DNA of 64,000 nucleotides from Chryseobacterium indologenes (lineage in GTDB: Bacteria > Bacteroidota > Bacteroidia > Flavobacteriales > Weeksellaceae): NCBI RefSeq assembly GCF_018362995.1, contig NZ_CP074372.1, positions 2,666,001 through 2,730,000 of the forward strand, written 5' to 3'. Below are positions 19,682 through 27,921 of the stretch, piece by piece; position 1 is the first letter of the stretch, and each line of letters begins with the position of its first letter. The notes under the pieces are model-generated. The model searched no databases, was not told the origin of the DNA, and saw nothing but the letters and a program-made list of their open reading frames with translations. The position numbers and the translations under genes are program-made.

Positions 19682-20251
19682 TTACTGCTTAACAAATTCA
19701 AAATAAGCTGTTACTTCAACATCTTTTGCTATTCCAGCACCAGACGAATCATATTTAATTCCATAATCCAGACGATTCACTGTAAATTTTGTCTGAATTC
19801 CCATAACTTCTTTTCCGTCTTTATTTTTTGTAATTCCACCGAATGTAGCCGGAGCACTGATTTCTTTTTCCACTCCTTTCATTGTCAGTTTTCCTTTTAC
19901 AATATAATTGTTGTTTTTATCTTTTGTGACGGAAGAACTTTTAAATTCGATAGTTGGATATTTGGCAACATCAAAAAACTCTTCGCTTATAAGATGTCTG
20001 TCTCTCATGTCCACCCCAGTATTAATGGTTGGAACACTGATAGAAAAGTTTAAATCGGCATTATCCAGATTAGCACTACTAGTGGCTGCTTTTCCATCAA
20101 ATTTATCAAACCTTCCCTGCACGAAACTAATTCCCATGTGCTTGATATTAAAGTTAATTGATGAATGCATTTGATCCACCTGCCAGGTTCCCTGTGCAAA
20201 AGCAATAATACTCAGAAGCGTAAATACGAAAGATAAAAATACTTTTTTCAT
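19682..20251 (-). CDS. YceI family secreted protein
   Basis: 189 residues with a Sec signal peptide cut after IIAFAQ. The mature part begins GTWQVDQMHSSINFNIKHMG, the classic YceI start, and continues with lipocalin-like beta strands (MRDRHLISEEFFDVAKYPTIEF, VKGKLTMKGVEKEISAPATF). YceI proteins form a barrel that binds long isoprenoids or similar lipids in the periplasm; the exact role varies. It is a single gene with its own promoter box at 20285 and a strong terminator. Confidence 0.93.
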   Translation of the reverse strand: MKKVFLSFVFTLLSIIAFAQGTWQVDQMHSSINFNIKHMGISFVQGRFDKFDGKAATSSANLDNADLNFSISVPTINTGVDMRDRHLISEEFFDVAKYPTIEFKSSSVTKDKNNNYIVKGKLTMKGVEKEISAPATFGGITKNKDGKEVMGIQTKFTVNRLDYGIKYDSSGAGIAKDVEVTAYFEFVKQ

Positions 20252-20284
20252 TGTAATTATATTTTACATTACTATTTAATTGAA

Positions 20285-20292
20285 CAAAGCTA
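20285..20292 (-). promoter_or_regulatory. Promoter -7 box of the YceI gene
   Basis: TAGCTTTG on the minus strand, 33 bp upstream of the ATG; fits TAnnTTTG. Confidence 0.55.
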
Positions 20293-20375
20293 AGATATGA
20301 AAGATATTTCTACCGTGGATGGATTAGTTTTTAATATTAAATCCATTTAGATTCTGAAAGAAAAATGCTTTTTTA

Positions 20376-20383
20376 TAACTTCG
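20376..20383 (+). promoter_or_regulatory. Promoter -7-like box of radA
   Basis: TAACTTCG, one base off TAnnTTTG. It ends only 4 bp before the radA ATG, so the message may have almost no leader. Confidence 0.4.
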
Positions 20384-20387
20384 CAGT

Positions 20388-21737
20388 ATGGCAAAACTGA
20401 AAACAGCATATTTCTGTCAAAACTGCGGAACACAATATCCTCAATGGCTCGGGCAATGTAAAAACTGTGGAGAATGGAACACTCTGGTGGAAGAAGTGGT
20501 TGAAAAACCTTCTCATAAAACTCCGCCTTTCTCAAAAACCAAACAACATGTGATCAATATTGTTGAAGTAGTAACGAGTGAAGAGCCGAGAATAAAAACT
20601 CCTTCTGATGAATTGAACCGTGTTTTAGGAGGTGGAATTGTTTTAGGTTCCGTTACTTTGATTGGTGGTGAACCTGGAATCGGGAAGTCTACCCTCCTGC
20701 TTCAGCTTGCTTTGAAAATGAAGAAAAAAATCTTCTATGTTTCGGGGGAAGAAAGTGCTTCTCAGATCAAAATGAGAGCAGACAGGCTTACAGATATTCA
20801 AAATCCAAACTGCTTTCTGTTTACTGAAACGTCATTGGAAAAAATCCTTCACGAGGCCAAAAAACTGGAACCGGATTTCATGATCATTGACTCTATTCAG
20901 ACTCTGCAATCTCAACTGATAGAAAGTTCTCCGGGAACCGTTTCCCAAATCCGGGAATGCTCCAATGAGATCATCAAATATGCCAAAGAAAACAATACTC
21001 CGGTGTTTCTTGTAGGACACATTACCAAAGACGGGCAGATTGCAGGACCAAAAGTTCTGGAACACATGGTGGATGTGGTTCTGAATTTTGATGGAGACCG
21101 TAATCACCTTTTCAGATTGCTGAGAGCGAATAAAAACCGTTTTGGATCTACTTCCGAGATTGGTATCTATGAAATGGTTTCTCAGGGATTAAAAGAAATT
21201 AAAAATCCTTCTGAAATCCTGATCACCAAGAAATTTGAGGAACTGTCCGGTAACTCCGTTGCGGTAACTCTGGAAGGAAACCGACCTATGCTTCTGGAAA
21301 TTCAGGCATTGGTAAGTACTGCCGTGTATGGTACCCCTCAAAGAAGCTCTACCGGTTTTGATTCTAAGAGGCTGAATATGCTTTTGGCTGTACTGGAAAA
21401 AAGAGCTGGTTTCCAACTGGGGGCAAAAGACGTTTTCCTGAATATTACCGGAGGGATAAAAACGGATGACCCGGCACTGGATCTGGCAGTGGTAGCTTCT
21501 GTTCTTTCATCCAATGAGGATATTGCTATCTCAGAACACTACTGTTTTGCCGGAGAAATAGGGCTAAGTGGTGAAATACGTCCTGTAGCACAAGTGGAAC
21601 AAAGAATTACTGAAGCTGAAAAACTGGGTTATGAAAAAATATTTGTTTCCAATCTTAATAAAATTCCGAAAAGAAAGTTTGGGATAAAGATCGAGGAAGT
21701 GAGTAAGATTGAGGATTTCCATGAAAGGCTTTTCTAA
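20388..21737 (+). CDS. radA: DNA repair protein RadA/Sms
   Basis: 449 residues. N-terminal C4 zinc finger (CQNCG...CKNCG, residues 10-29). Walker A is GGEPGIGKST, near residue 92. The RadA-specific KNRFGS motif sits in RANKNRFGSTSEIG. The C-terminal Lon-protease-like domain lacks protease function in this family and contains CFAGEIGLSGEIRPV. RadA is a RecA-like, DnaB-type helicase that promotes branch migration during recombination repair. The start is supported by the position of the promoter-like box immediately upstream. Confidence 0.97.
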   Translation: MAKLKTAYFCQNCGTQYPQWLGQCKNCGEWNTLVEEVVEKPSHKTPPFSKTKQHVINIVEVVTSEEPRIKTPSDELNRVLGGGIVLGSVTLIGGEPGIGKSTLLLQLALKMKKKIFYVSGEESASQIKMRADRLTDIQNPNCFLFTETSLEKILHEAKKLEPDFMIIDSIQTLQSQLIESSPGTVSQIRECSNEIIKYAKENNTPVFLVGHITKDGQIAGPKVLEHMVDVVLNFDGDRNHLFRLLRANKNRFGSTSEIGIYEMVSQGLKEIKNPSEILITKKFEELSGNSVAVTLEGNRPMLLEIQALVSTAVYGTPQRSSTGFDSKRLNMLLAVLEKRAGFQLGAKDVFLNITGGIKTDDPALDLAVVASVLSSNEDIAISEHYCFAGEIGLSGEIRPVAQVEQRITEAEKLGYEKIFVSNLNKIPKRKFGIKIEEVSKIEDFHERLF

Positions 21738-21857
21738 TGTGAACGGTCAATTTTGCTCCACCAATCAATCGTCAATTGAAACGTGGATAAAAAATTCACG
21801 AGCGAAGCGGATTCACTATTCACTATTCACCATTATCAAACATTCACTTTTAATTCA
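21738..21857. other. Short intergenic region with a simple direct repeat
   Basis: Contains three copies of a 9-bp unit (ATTCACTATTCACTATTCAC, about 21809-21829). No gene seen. It precedes the acpH promoter-like TACCTTTA. Confidence 0.5.
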
Positions 21858-21865
21858 TACCTTTA
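21858..21865 (+). promoter_or_regulatory. Promoter -7-like box of acpH
   Basis: TACCTTTA, one base off TAnnTTTG, ends 4 bp before the ATG; another nearly leaderless arrangement. Confidence 0.35.
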
Positions 21866-21869
21866 AGTT

Positions 21870-22451
21870 ATGAATTATCTGGCGCATTCTTTTCTTTCTT
21901 TTACCAACGGACAGATCGTTGGTCAGTTTCTCGAAGATTTTATCCGCAACAGGGATCGTTTTTCTTTCCCGAAAGATATTCAGGACGGAATTACCATGCA
22001 CAGGGCTATTGATACTTATACTGACTCCCATCCCGCCATTCATGAAGCTAAAAAAGTATTTGCTCCTTTGGTAAGACTATATGCCGGTGCATTTGTAGAT
22101 GTTTCTATGGATCACTTTGTAGCCAGAGATCTTTCCCTGAACTCTTTGGAAGAATGGAAAGCCCATTCTCTTAAGGTTTACAGCGTTTTGAATGCCCATA
22201 AACAATGGCTGCCTGAAAATTTCAAAAAAATGCTGGTCAAAATGGAACAGGACGACTGGCTTTATAATTACCGTGAAGACTGGGGAATTAAATTCAGTAT
22301 TCAGAATGTGCTCAATAAAGCGAAATATCTGGATAAAGATATTCCTGTTTTTGAAGCTTTTTTAAAGAATAAGGACCATCTTCAGCAATGTTATGATGAT
22401 TTTTTTCCTGACCTTCTTGTCCATGCAAAAGAGATTAATACGTTGCTTTAG
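21870..22451 (+). CDS. acpH: Acyl carrier protein phosphodiesterase (AcpH, DUF479)
   Basis: 193 residues, same size as E. coli AcpH. The N-terminus MNYLAHSFLSF with the His typical of the family, the segment GQIVGQFLEDFIR, and HRAIDTYTDSHPAI (HD-type metal ligands) match AcpH. DVSMDHFVARDL carries further conserved acids. The enzyme removes the 4'-phosphopantetheine arm from ACP. The gene stands alone between radA and a 270-bp non-coding gap. Confidence 0.88.
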   Translation: MNYLAHSFLSFTNGQIVGQFLEDFIRNRDRFSFPKDIQDGITMHRAIDTYTDSHPAIHEAKKVFAPLVRLYAGAFVDVSMDHFVARDLSLNSLEEWKAHSLKVYSVLNAHKQWLPENFKKMLVKMEQDDWLYNYREDWGIKFSIQNVLNKAKYLDKDIPVFEAFLKNKDHLQQCYDDFFPDLLVHAKEINTLL

Positions 22452-22721
22452 CTGGAAAATTAATAGACTTTAAATTTGTCTTATTGTTTAAAATGCAAAG
22501 ACTAAATTAAGTTTTGCTATTATTAAGCAAACTAAGAAGGCGACAAGTCGCTGAACAAGCTGCATGGATTTGGTACTGCTTAGAAAAAATCAACGAAGTC
22601 GATTCTTCCTTTGCTTCCTCAAAAATATAATATTATACGCTGAAATCTTTACGTGAAATTACAATTTCCTAAATACAAATAGAATAGTTTTCTACCTTTT
22701 CTATTTAATTCATTAATATGC
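22452..22721. other. Intergenic region with an orphan promoter-like box
   Basis: TAAATTTG at 22471-22478 (+) matches the promoter box, but no ORF follows on that strand; the next gene is on the minus strand. A small perfect hairpin GCGAC-AA-GTCGC occurs near 22540. It could be a small RNA or a decayed gene; nothing firm. Confidence 0.35.
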
Positions 22722-23237
22722 TTAGAACTGTTTATAGAGATAGCGGTTAGGATAAGTAAGCTTTTCACTGCTTCTTTGTCCGTTTACAATAATATGAACA
22801 ATATTGATCTGATCATCGAAAAGGTTGTATAGAAAACTTACGGCAGTTTCCACTTTTTTAGGTATGGTTACAGGTTCAGACTCGAGAAAGATATCTACTG
22901 ATTCCTGATCTTCTTCATATCCGATATAATTTACTTTTAAAAATTTGTTATCAGCTTTTAGCTTGAAATATTCTGAACAGTATTTTTGCAGGGCATCATT
23001 CAATCTTGCTTTATATTTTTCATCATTAAAATGAAAAGCTCCTCCATATTTTTTTCCCAGACCATTTTCCATATCATCAAGGAAGAATCGTCCCGTCACT
23101 TCAAATGTTCTGGATTTTGAATTATAATTAATTTCCACAGAGCCTACATGATAAGGATGAAAAGCTTCATCACTCACAAAACTCTGAAATACCATGGTTA
23201 CGAATAAAAGAAATCCAAAAAAAAGCTTACCCGACAT
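22722..23237 (-). CDS. DUF6702 family protein
   Basis: 171 residues from MSGKLFFGFLLF. A longer frame to 23294 is rejected because a TATATTTG promoter box lies at 23255-23262, inside that extension. N-terminal signal peptide or anchor, then FHPYHVGSVEINYN, the conserved start of the DUF6702 family, and a beta-rich body. In Flavobacteriia this family sits next to a HupE/UreJ-like membrane protein and an M1 peptidase, as it does here. Function not known. Confidence 0.8.
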   Translation of the reverse strand: MSGKLFFGFLLFVTMVFQSFVSDEAFHPYHVGSVEINYNSKSRTFEVTGRFFLDDMENGLGKKYGGAFHFNDEKYKARLNDALQKYCSEYFKLKADNKFLKVNYIGYEEDQESVDIFLESEPVTIPKKVETAVSFLYNLFDDQINIVHIIVNGQRSSEKLTYPNRYLYKQF

Positions 23238-23254
23238 GAATTCTATTTTTACAG

Positions 23255-23262
23255 CAAATATA
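23255..23262 (-). promoter_or_regulatory. Promoter -7 box of the DUF6702 gene
   Basis: TATATTTG on the minus strand, 17 bp upstream of ATG 23237. Its position decides the start codon. Confidence 0.6.
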
Positions 23263-23360
23263 AAAAAAGCAGCAGTTATAAAAACTCCTTCCAATTATAA
23301 TTCATTCAGGAAAAGTTGATGTAAAAATTCCGGATGATTAGCTCCCATCAATGAAATGTT

Positions 23361-23368
23361 TATTTTTG
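23361..23368 (+). promoter_or_regulatory. Promoter -7 box of the HupE/UreJ-like gene
   Basis: TATTTTTG fits TAnnTTTG and ends 21 bp before the ATG at 23390. Confidence 0.55.
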
Positions 23369-23389
23369 CAATAAATATTTTTAACCAAA

Positions 23390-23968
23390 ATGCAGGATTT
23401 TCTTTTTTATTTAAACCTTGGATGGGAACATATTATTTCTTTGGATGCTTTAGATCATCAGTTATTTGTTCTGGCGTTGATTGCTGCTTATTCTTACAAT
23501 GACTGGAAAAAAATTCTGATTCTTGTTACGGCATTTACCATCGGGCATTCCATTACATTAGCTTTAAGTATTCTGGATGTCTTCAGAGTTCCGTCTGACT
23601 GGGTTGAGTTTTTAATTCCTCTGACGATTGTACTGACATCATTGGATAATATCATTATGAAAAATCAAAAGCAGACCCTGATGCGGGCCAATTATTATCT
23701 TGCATTGATCTTTGGTCTGGTACATGGAATGGGATTCGCCAATACCGCAAGGGTCATGATTGCGAAAAGTCAAAGTATTGCTTTACCTCTGCTGGGATTC
23801 AATATTGGTCTGGAACTGGGACAAATTGTAATTGTTGCTGCAATCTTAATCATTCTGTTTATTTCACTCAATCTTTTCAAAGTGAATAAAAAAGACTGGA
23901 TCCTCTTTGTTTCTTCCGGGGTATTTGCTTTATCCTTAAAAATGACTTTGGAAAGAATTCCTTTTTAA
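23390..23968 (+). CDS. HupE/UreJ-like membrane protein
   Basis: 192 residues with about six hydrophobic segments. GWEHIISLDALDHQLFVLALI at the N-terminus, FTIGHSITLALS, and GLVHGMGFAN hold the conserved histidines of the HupE/UreJ family, which is thought to move nickel or cobalt. No hydrogenase or urease is nearby, so the metal role is unproven here. It is divergent from the DUF6702 gene and followed by the M1 peptidase, which has its own promoter box. Confidence 0.8.
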   Translation: MQDFLFYLNLGWEHIISLDALDHQLFVLALIAAYSYNDWKKILILVTAFTIGHSITLALSILDVFRVPSDWVEFLIPLTIVLTSLDNIIMKNQKQTLMRANYYLALIFGLVHGMGFANTARVMIAKSQSIALPLLGFNIGLELGQIVIVAAILIILFISLNLFKVNKKDWILFVSSGVFALSLKMTLERIPF

Positions 23969-24004
23969 AAGTTAAATATTTTCATTATTTCAAGAGCTTA
24001 TCAC

Positions 24005-24012
24005 TATCTTTG
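24005..24012 (+). promoter_or_regulatory. Promoter -7 box of the M1 peptidase gene
   Basis: TATCTTTG fits TAnnTTTG and ends 23 bp before the ATG at 24036. Confidence 0.6.
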
Positions 24013-24035
24013 ATCATTAATAAATCATTTCGGTT

Positions 24036-26423
24036 ATGAAACTAAAAGTTGTTATACTTTCACTTTCTGTATTTGCATATACAGGTTTCACCGCACAAAA
24101 TATTCAGAATAACCCGGGCAGCAACCACGGTAACAAGTTTGAGCAGCTGGGAACTATTCTGCCAACACCCAACATTTACAGAACGGCTTCAGGAGCTCCG
24201 GGACACGGATACTGGCAAAACAGAGCCGATTATAACATTTCCGCTTATCTGGATGAGGATAAAAGAAATCTGAAGGGTTCGGAAACGGTGACATACTACA
24301 ACAATTCTCCGGATGATCTGGATTATATCTGGCTGCAGCTTGATGAAAACGAACACTCAAACATCAGGAATGCCGGGTACGATACTTCATCTGTTCTTCG
24401 TCCTTCAACGACTGATCAGCAGCTTAAAGTAACAGAACTTCCCGTTAAGGATAATGGTTATGGAGTAAGTCTTGAGAAAGTAACAGATGCTTCAGGTAAT
24501 GCTTTGAAGTACACGGTTAACAAAACCATGATGCGTATTGACCTTCCCAAGGTTTTGAAAAAGGGTGAAAAATTCGTTTTCAAGGTAGACTGGAACTACA
24601 ATATCTCCAACAGAATGAAAATGGGAGGCCGTGGAGGTTATGAAAACTTCCCTGAAGATGGTAATGATCTGTATACGATAACCCAATGGTATCCAAGAAT
24701 GTGTGTATACAGTGACTTCCAGGGCTGGCAGAACCACCAGTTTACCGGAAGAGGTGAATTTGCATTGGTTTTCGGGGACTTTAAAGTTTCAGTGAATGTT
24801 CCTTCCGATCATATTGTAGGCGGAACAGGAGAATGTAAAAATTATGATCAGGTATTAACTTCTGATCAGCTATCAAGATACAGAAAAGCTGAAAATGCCT
24901 CTGAACCTATTGAAATCGTAACGTTGGATGAAGCTAAAAAAGCAGAGAAAAATCATTCAAAACAAAGAAAAATATGGGTTTTTGAAGCAAAAGATGTCCG
25001 TGATTTTGCATGGACTTCTTCGAGAAAGTTTGTATGGGACGGAATGCGTGTAACGATTCCTGAAAACAATAATAAAGTAATGGCAATGAGTTTCTATCCA
25101 AAAGAATCTTATGGTCTTTACAGAAAGTTTTCCACAAAAGCGGTTGCACATACAATTAAAACCTATTCAGAATTTACCATTCCTTATCCATATCCTGTAG
25201 CGCAATCTGTAGAAGCGGCGAACGGAATGGAATATCCAATGATCTGTTTCAATTTCGGAAGAACTGAAAAAGACGGAACCTATTCCGAAGGAACCAAAAA
25301 CGGAATGCTCGGAGTAATTATTCATGAGGTTGGACACAACTTCTTCCCAATGATCATTAATTCTGATGAAAGACAATGGGCATGGATGGATGAAGGTCTG
25401 AATACATTTACAGAATATCTTACAGAAGAAAAATGGGATAATAAATTCCCTTCCAAAAGAGGACCGGCATGGACGATCGTAGATTATATGAAACTTCCGA
25501 AAGATCAGCTGGAGCCTATCATGAGTAACTCTGAAAATATTGTTCAATATGGTCCGAACGCGTATTCAAAACCTGCAACAGGATTGAATATTCTTCGTGA
25601 AACGATCATGGGAAGAGAACTTTTCGACAAAGCTTTTAAAACCTATGCTAAAAGATGGGCATTCAAACATCCTGAACCTGCAGATTTATTCCGTACCATG
25701 GAAGATGCCAGCGGTGAAGATCTAGACTGGTTCTGGAGAGGCTGGTTCTACGGTACAGATCCTGTAGATATTGCAATTGATAAAGTAACGGTAGCCGTTC
25801 CCAACCTGGATACAGACCCGAAAGCAGCGGCTGAAGTGAAATATCAGGTTGAAAAACCATTGGTCAACAGTTTTGAAGATCTTTCAAAAATCAGAAACAG
25901 AGAAGATAAGAATATTAAATTCTATGTAGATACTGATAAAGCTGCTCAGGATTTCTATTATAAATATGACAGAGGCCAGGAAAAGGTTGATAATAACAAG
26001 GAATACACGATCAAAACAGAAGCTGGTCTTCCTTTAGATGCTAAGGATAAAGAGAAGTTCAAAAATATTACAGGATATCAGATCGATTTTGTAAATAAAG
26101 GCGGATTGGTAATGCCGATCATTCTTGAATTTACTTTTGAAGATGGTTCAAAATTATACGATAAATCTGCAGCACAGATCTGGAGACTGAATGAGCAAAA
26201 GGTTTCCAAAACCTATTATTTTGATAAGAAATTAAAATCTATCCAGCTTGATCCAATGAGAGAAACCGCTGATATTGATACAAACAATAATTTCTGGAGC
26301 AGCACCGGATCAGGGACTGAAACTTCAAAATTCCAACTCTTTAAACAAAAACAGGAAGGAGGAACTGTAAGAGGAGGCTCAACCGGAAAGGTGAATCCAA
26401 TGCAGGCCGCAGGAAAAAGTTAA
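24036..26423 (+). CDS. M1 family metallopeptidase, secreted
   Basis: 795 residues. Sec signal peptide (first ~20 residues, ending FTAQ). Zinc site HEVGH at 430-434 with the third ligand Glu453 in AWMDEG, i.e. HExxH-x18-E. The substrate-recognition loop reads NGMEYP in place of the usual GAMEN. The N-terminal beta domain and C-terminal part are normal for the family. The C-terminal tail is Gly/Ser/Thr-rich and low-complexity. It probably trims peptides in the periplasm or at the surface. The next gene follows by 56 bp and may be co-transcribed. Confidence 0.93.
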   Translation: MKLKVVILSLSVFAYTGFTAQNIQNNPGSNHGNKFEQLGTILPTPNIYRTASGAPGHGYWQNRADYNISAYLDEDKRNLKGSETVTYYNNSPDDLDYIWLQLDENEHSNIRNAGYDTSSVLRPSTTDQQLKVTELPVKDNGYGVSLEKVTDASGNALKYTVNKTMMRIDLPKVLKKGEKFVFKVDWNYNISNRMKMGGRGGYENFPEDGNDLYTITQWYPRMCVYSDFQGWQNHQFTGRGEFALVFGDFKVSVNVPSDHIVGGTGECKNYDQVLTSDQLSRYRKAENASEPIEIVTLDEAKKAEKNHSKQRKIWVFEAKDVRDFAWTSSRKFVWDGMRVTIPENNNKVMAMSFYPKESYGLYRKFSTKAVAHTIKTYSEFTIPYPYPVAQSVEAANGMEYPMICFNFGRTEKDGTYSEGTKNGMLGVIIHEVGHNFFPMIINSDERQWAWMDEGLNTFTEYLTEEKWDNKFPSKRGPAWTIVDYMKLPKDQLEPIMSNSENIVQYGPNAYSKPATGLNILRETIMGRELFDKAFKTYAKRWAFKHPEPADLFRTMEDASGEDLDWFWRGWFYGTDPVDIAIDKVTVAVPNLDTDPKAAAEVKYQVEKPLVNSFEDLSKIRNREDKNIKFYVDTDKAAQDFYYKYDRGQEKVDNNKEYTIKTEAGLPLDAKDKEKFKNITGYQIDFVNKGGLVMPIILEFTFEDGSKLYDKSAAQIWRLNEQKVSKTYYFDKKLKSIQLDPMRETADIDTNNNFWSSTGSGTETSKFQLFKQKQEGGTVRGGSTGKVNPMQAAGKS

Positions 26424-26479
26424 AAACCAAAAGGTTGTAACTTTTAACAAATACAGCACTACTTATTATTAAAAAGATC

Positions 26480-27202
26480 ATGAGAGCTATTCTTTTCCTT
26501 TTAATACTAAGTAGTGCTAATTTTTTTGCGCAAAATCTACTTAATCCGGAAAATTCCGGGATCAACTCAAAACTAATAAGGGATGAAACTACTGAAGCGG
26601 TATGGTATACTGAAAAAGCAGACACAAAAATAGAAATAGGAACCATCATTACAGAGATCAAAAGATTGAACAAAACCGACCTCCTCATCAAAACAATGGT
26701 AAAAATGAAACAAGCTCCTGATGCAAAATGGACTGACTCTACCCTTGTAAAAACATCTAATTTTGCACCTATCTATCATTCTTCTTACAACATCAACAGA
26801 GATATGGCACTCAAATCCGGCAAAGACAAAGTGACAGGATATTATCTTGATAAAAAATCTCAGAAAAAAGATGTTATTGATATCCCTGCAGCTCATTATT
26901 TTGACAGCAGCAGCTATGCAATGCTCATAAGATATCTTCCCTTGAAAGAAAATTATACCGCTGAAATTTCAATTTTTGATTACAACCCTAAATCTGAAAA
27001 AAAAGGGATGATGAAAGCTTACATTCTGGATACCAAAAAAACAGAGTATAAAGGGAAACCTGTCTGGGCGGTAAAAACAAATGATGACATCAGCGGCAAA
27101 ACCTCTACAACTACCTACTACATTGATCCAGTAACAAGAAAGATCTTGAAACAAGACATGGATATGGCAGGGAGAAAGATGTCTTTGGAAATGATTCAAT
27201 AA
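26480..27202 (+). CDS. Secreted protein of unknown function (DUF3108-like)
   Basis: 240 residues with an N-terminal signal peptide ending NFFAQ. The body is predicted beta-rich, with repeated strand pairs (WYTEKADTKIEIGTIITEI, TTTYYIDPVTRKILKQDMDM). The C-terminal pattern, a strand carrying a 'YID..TRKIL' motif, resembles DUF3108/LolA-type periplasmic folds. It trails the M1 peptidase gene on the same strand, which suggests a shared transcript. Function unknown. Confidence 0.6.
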   Translation: MRAILFLLILSSANFFAQNLLNPENSGINSKLIRDETTEAVWYTEKADTKIEIGTIITEIKRLNKTDLLIKTMVKMKQAPDAKWTDSTLVKTSNFAPIYHSSYNINRDMALKSGKDKVTGYYLDKKSQKKDVIDIPAAHYFDSSSYAMLIRYLPLKENYTAEISIFDYNPKSEKKGMMKAYILDTKKTEYKGKPVWAVKTNDDISGKTSTTTYYIDPVTRKILKQDMDMAGRKMSLEMIQ

Positions 27203-27273
27203 ATTACTGAAGATTAAATACGAACACCTTATTCTCGTCTACAAAAAATATAACAACCTGACTTAAAAAGTTT

Positions 27274-27281
27274 TATATTTG
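27274..27281 (+). promoter_or_regulatory. Promoter -7 box of the first leader-peptide gene
   Basis: TATATTTG, 75 bp upstream of the ATG at 27357; starts a transcript carrying the conserved leader element. Confidence 0.55.
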
Positions 27282-27291
27282 AATTATCATA

Positions 27292-27334
27292 ACACCAAAT
27301 GTCAAAAACCTGATTGACAGTAAATTCTCAGGAT
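27292..27334 (+). repeat. Conserved 5' leader element, copy 1
   Basis: About 43 bp, nearly identical to 27665-27707. It contains ACACCAAATGTCAAAA and a short stem CCTGA / TCAGG (27309-27332). Conservation of the untranslated leader in both copies implies a regulatory or structural role in the mRNA, or recent duplication. Confidence 0.7.
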
Positions 27335-27356
27335 CCAAAAAAACAAAATATTACTT

Positions 27357-27494
27357 ATGAAAAATGCCAAATTACTAAGCAGAGATGCTCAGAAAACTAT
27401 CAATGGCGGAATTGCTGCCAGAATTGTATGCTGCGAACGCGACGATAACGGAAAATGTACTTTATGGATCGGACCGGGACAAAACTGTCCTTAG
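27357..27494 (+). CDS. Bacteriocin-like double-glycine leader peptide 1
   Basis: 45 residues. Leader MKNAKLLSRDAQKTINGG ends in a Gly-Gly site, the cleavage signal used by C39 peptidase/ABC exporters. The core is 27 residues with CC near its start, then KCTLWIGPGQNCP, giving four cysteines suited to disulfides or modification. The leader type is the one seen in Chryseobacterium 'bacteriocin-like' peptides. Start supported by the promoter box, the conserved leader element and the paralog downstream. No exporter or modification enzyme lies in the window, so export and activity are inferred. Confidence 0.8.
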   Translation: MKNAKLLSRDAQKTINGGIAARIVCCERDDNGKCTLWIGPGQNCP

Positions 27495-27521
27495 TTCTAT
27501 GATCTGATAACAATTTTGAAT

Positions 27522-27552
27522 AAAGCCGGAACTGTCCGGCTTTCTCTTTTTA
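27522..27552 (+). terminator. Terminator of leader-peptide gene 1
   Basis: Stem AAAGCCGGA / TCCGGCTTT with a short loop, followed by a T-rich tract. The region before it (AACAATTTTGAATAAAGCCGGA) is conserved in the second copy. Confidence 0.85.
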
Positions 27553-27643
27553 TATCTTCCATCATCTTCTCTTTACACCTGATAATCAAAATTTTATTTT
27601 AAAAAAACAGAATAAAATATTTCACATAATATAGAAAAAATAG

Positions 27644-27651
27644 TATCTTTG
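27644..27651 (+). promoter_or_regulatory. Promoter -7 box of the second leader-peptide gene
   Basis: TATCTTTG, 80 bp upstream of the ATG at 27732. The distance to the start matches the first copy. Confidence 0.55.
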
Positions 27652-27664
27652 ATCCACTTCTTTT

Positions 27665-27707
27665 ACACCAAATGTCAAAATCCTGATTGACTTTAAATGC
27701 TCAGGAT
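27665..27707 (+). repeat. Conserved 5' leader element, copy 2
   Basis: Second copy of the element at 27292. The stem is TCCTGA (27681) / TCAGGA (27701); the extra base pair relative to copy 1 keeps the hairpin, which hints that structure matters. Confidence 0.7.
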
Positions 27708-27731
27708 GTACAAATCAAAATATTTCTAACT

Positions 27732-27866
27732 ATGAAAAACGCTAAATTATTAAGCAGAGATGCTCAGAAAACAATCAATGGCGGAGCAGCAGGACGCTTT
27801 TGCTGTGAGTACAATTACAAAGGACAATGTATCCTTTGGATCGGACCGGGACAATATTGCCCATAG
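27732..27866 (+). CDS. Bacteriocin-like double-glycine leader peptide 2
   Basis: 44 residues, a tandem paralog of the preceding peptide. The 18-residue Gly-Gly leader is identical at the protein level, while the core differs: GRFCCEYNYKGQCILWIGPG then QYCP. All four cysteines and the LWIGPGQ block are kept. Divergence restricted to the core is the usual pattern for secreted peptide families under diversifying selection or paralog specialisation. It has its own promoter, leader element and terminator. Function unknown; bacteriocin or signal peptide are both possible. Confidence 0.8.
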   Translation: MKNAKLLSRDAQKTINGGAAGRFCCEYNYKGQCILWIGPGQYCP

Positions 27867-27893
27867 TTCTGTCATCAGATAACAATTTTGAAT

Positions 27894-27921
27894 AAAGCCG
27901 GAAATTTCCGGCTTTATTTTT
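27894..27921. terminator. Terminator of leader-peptide gene 2, shared with the response regulator
   Basis: Stem AAAGCCGGA / TCCGGCTTT followed by a T run, immediately next to the minus-strand LytTR gene stop at 27922. Probably used in both directions. Confidence 0.82.
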
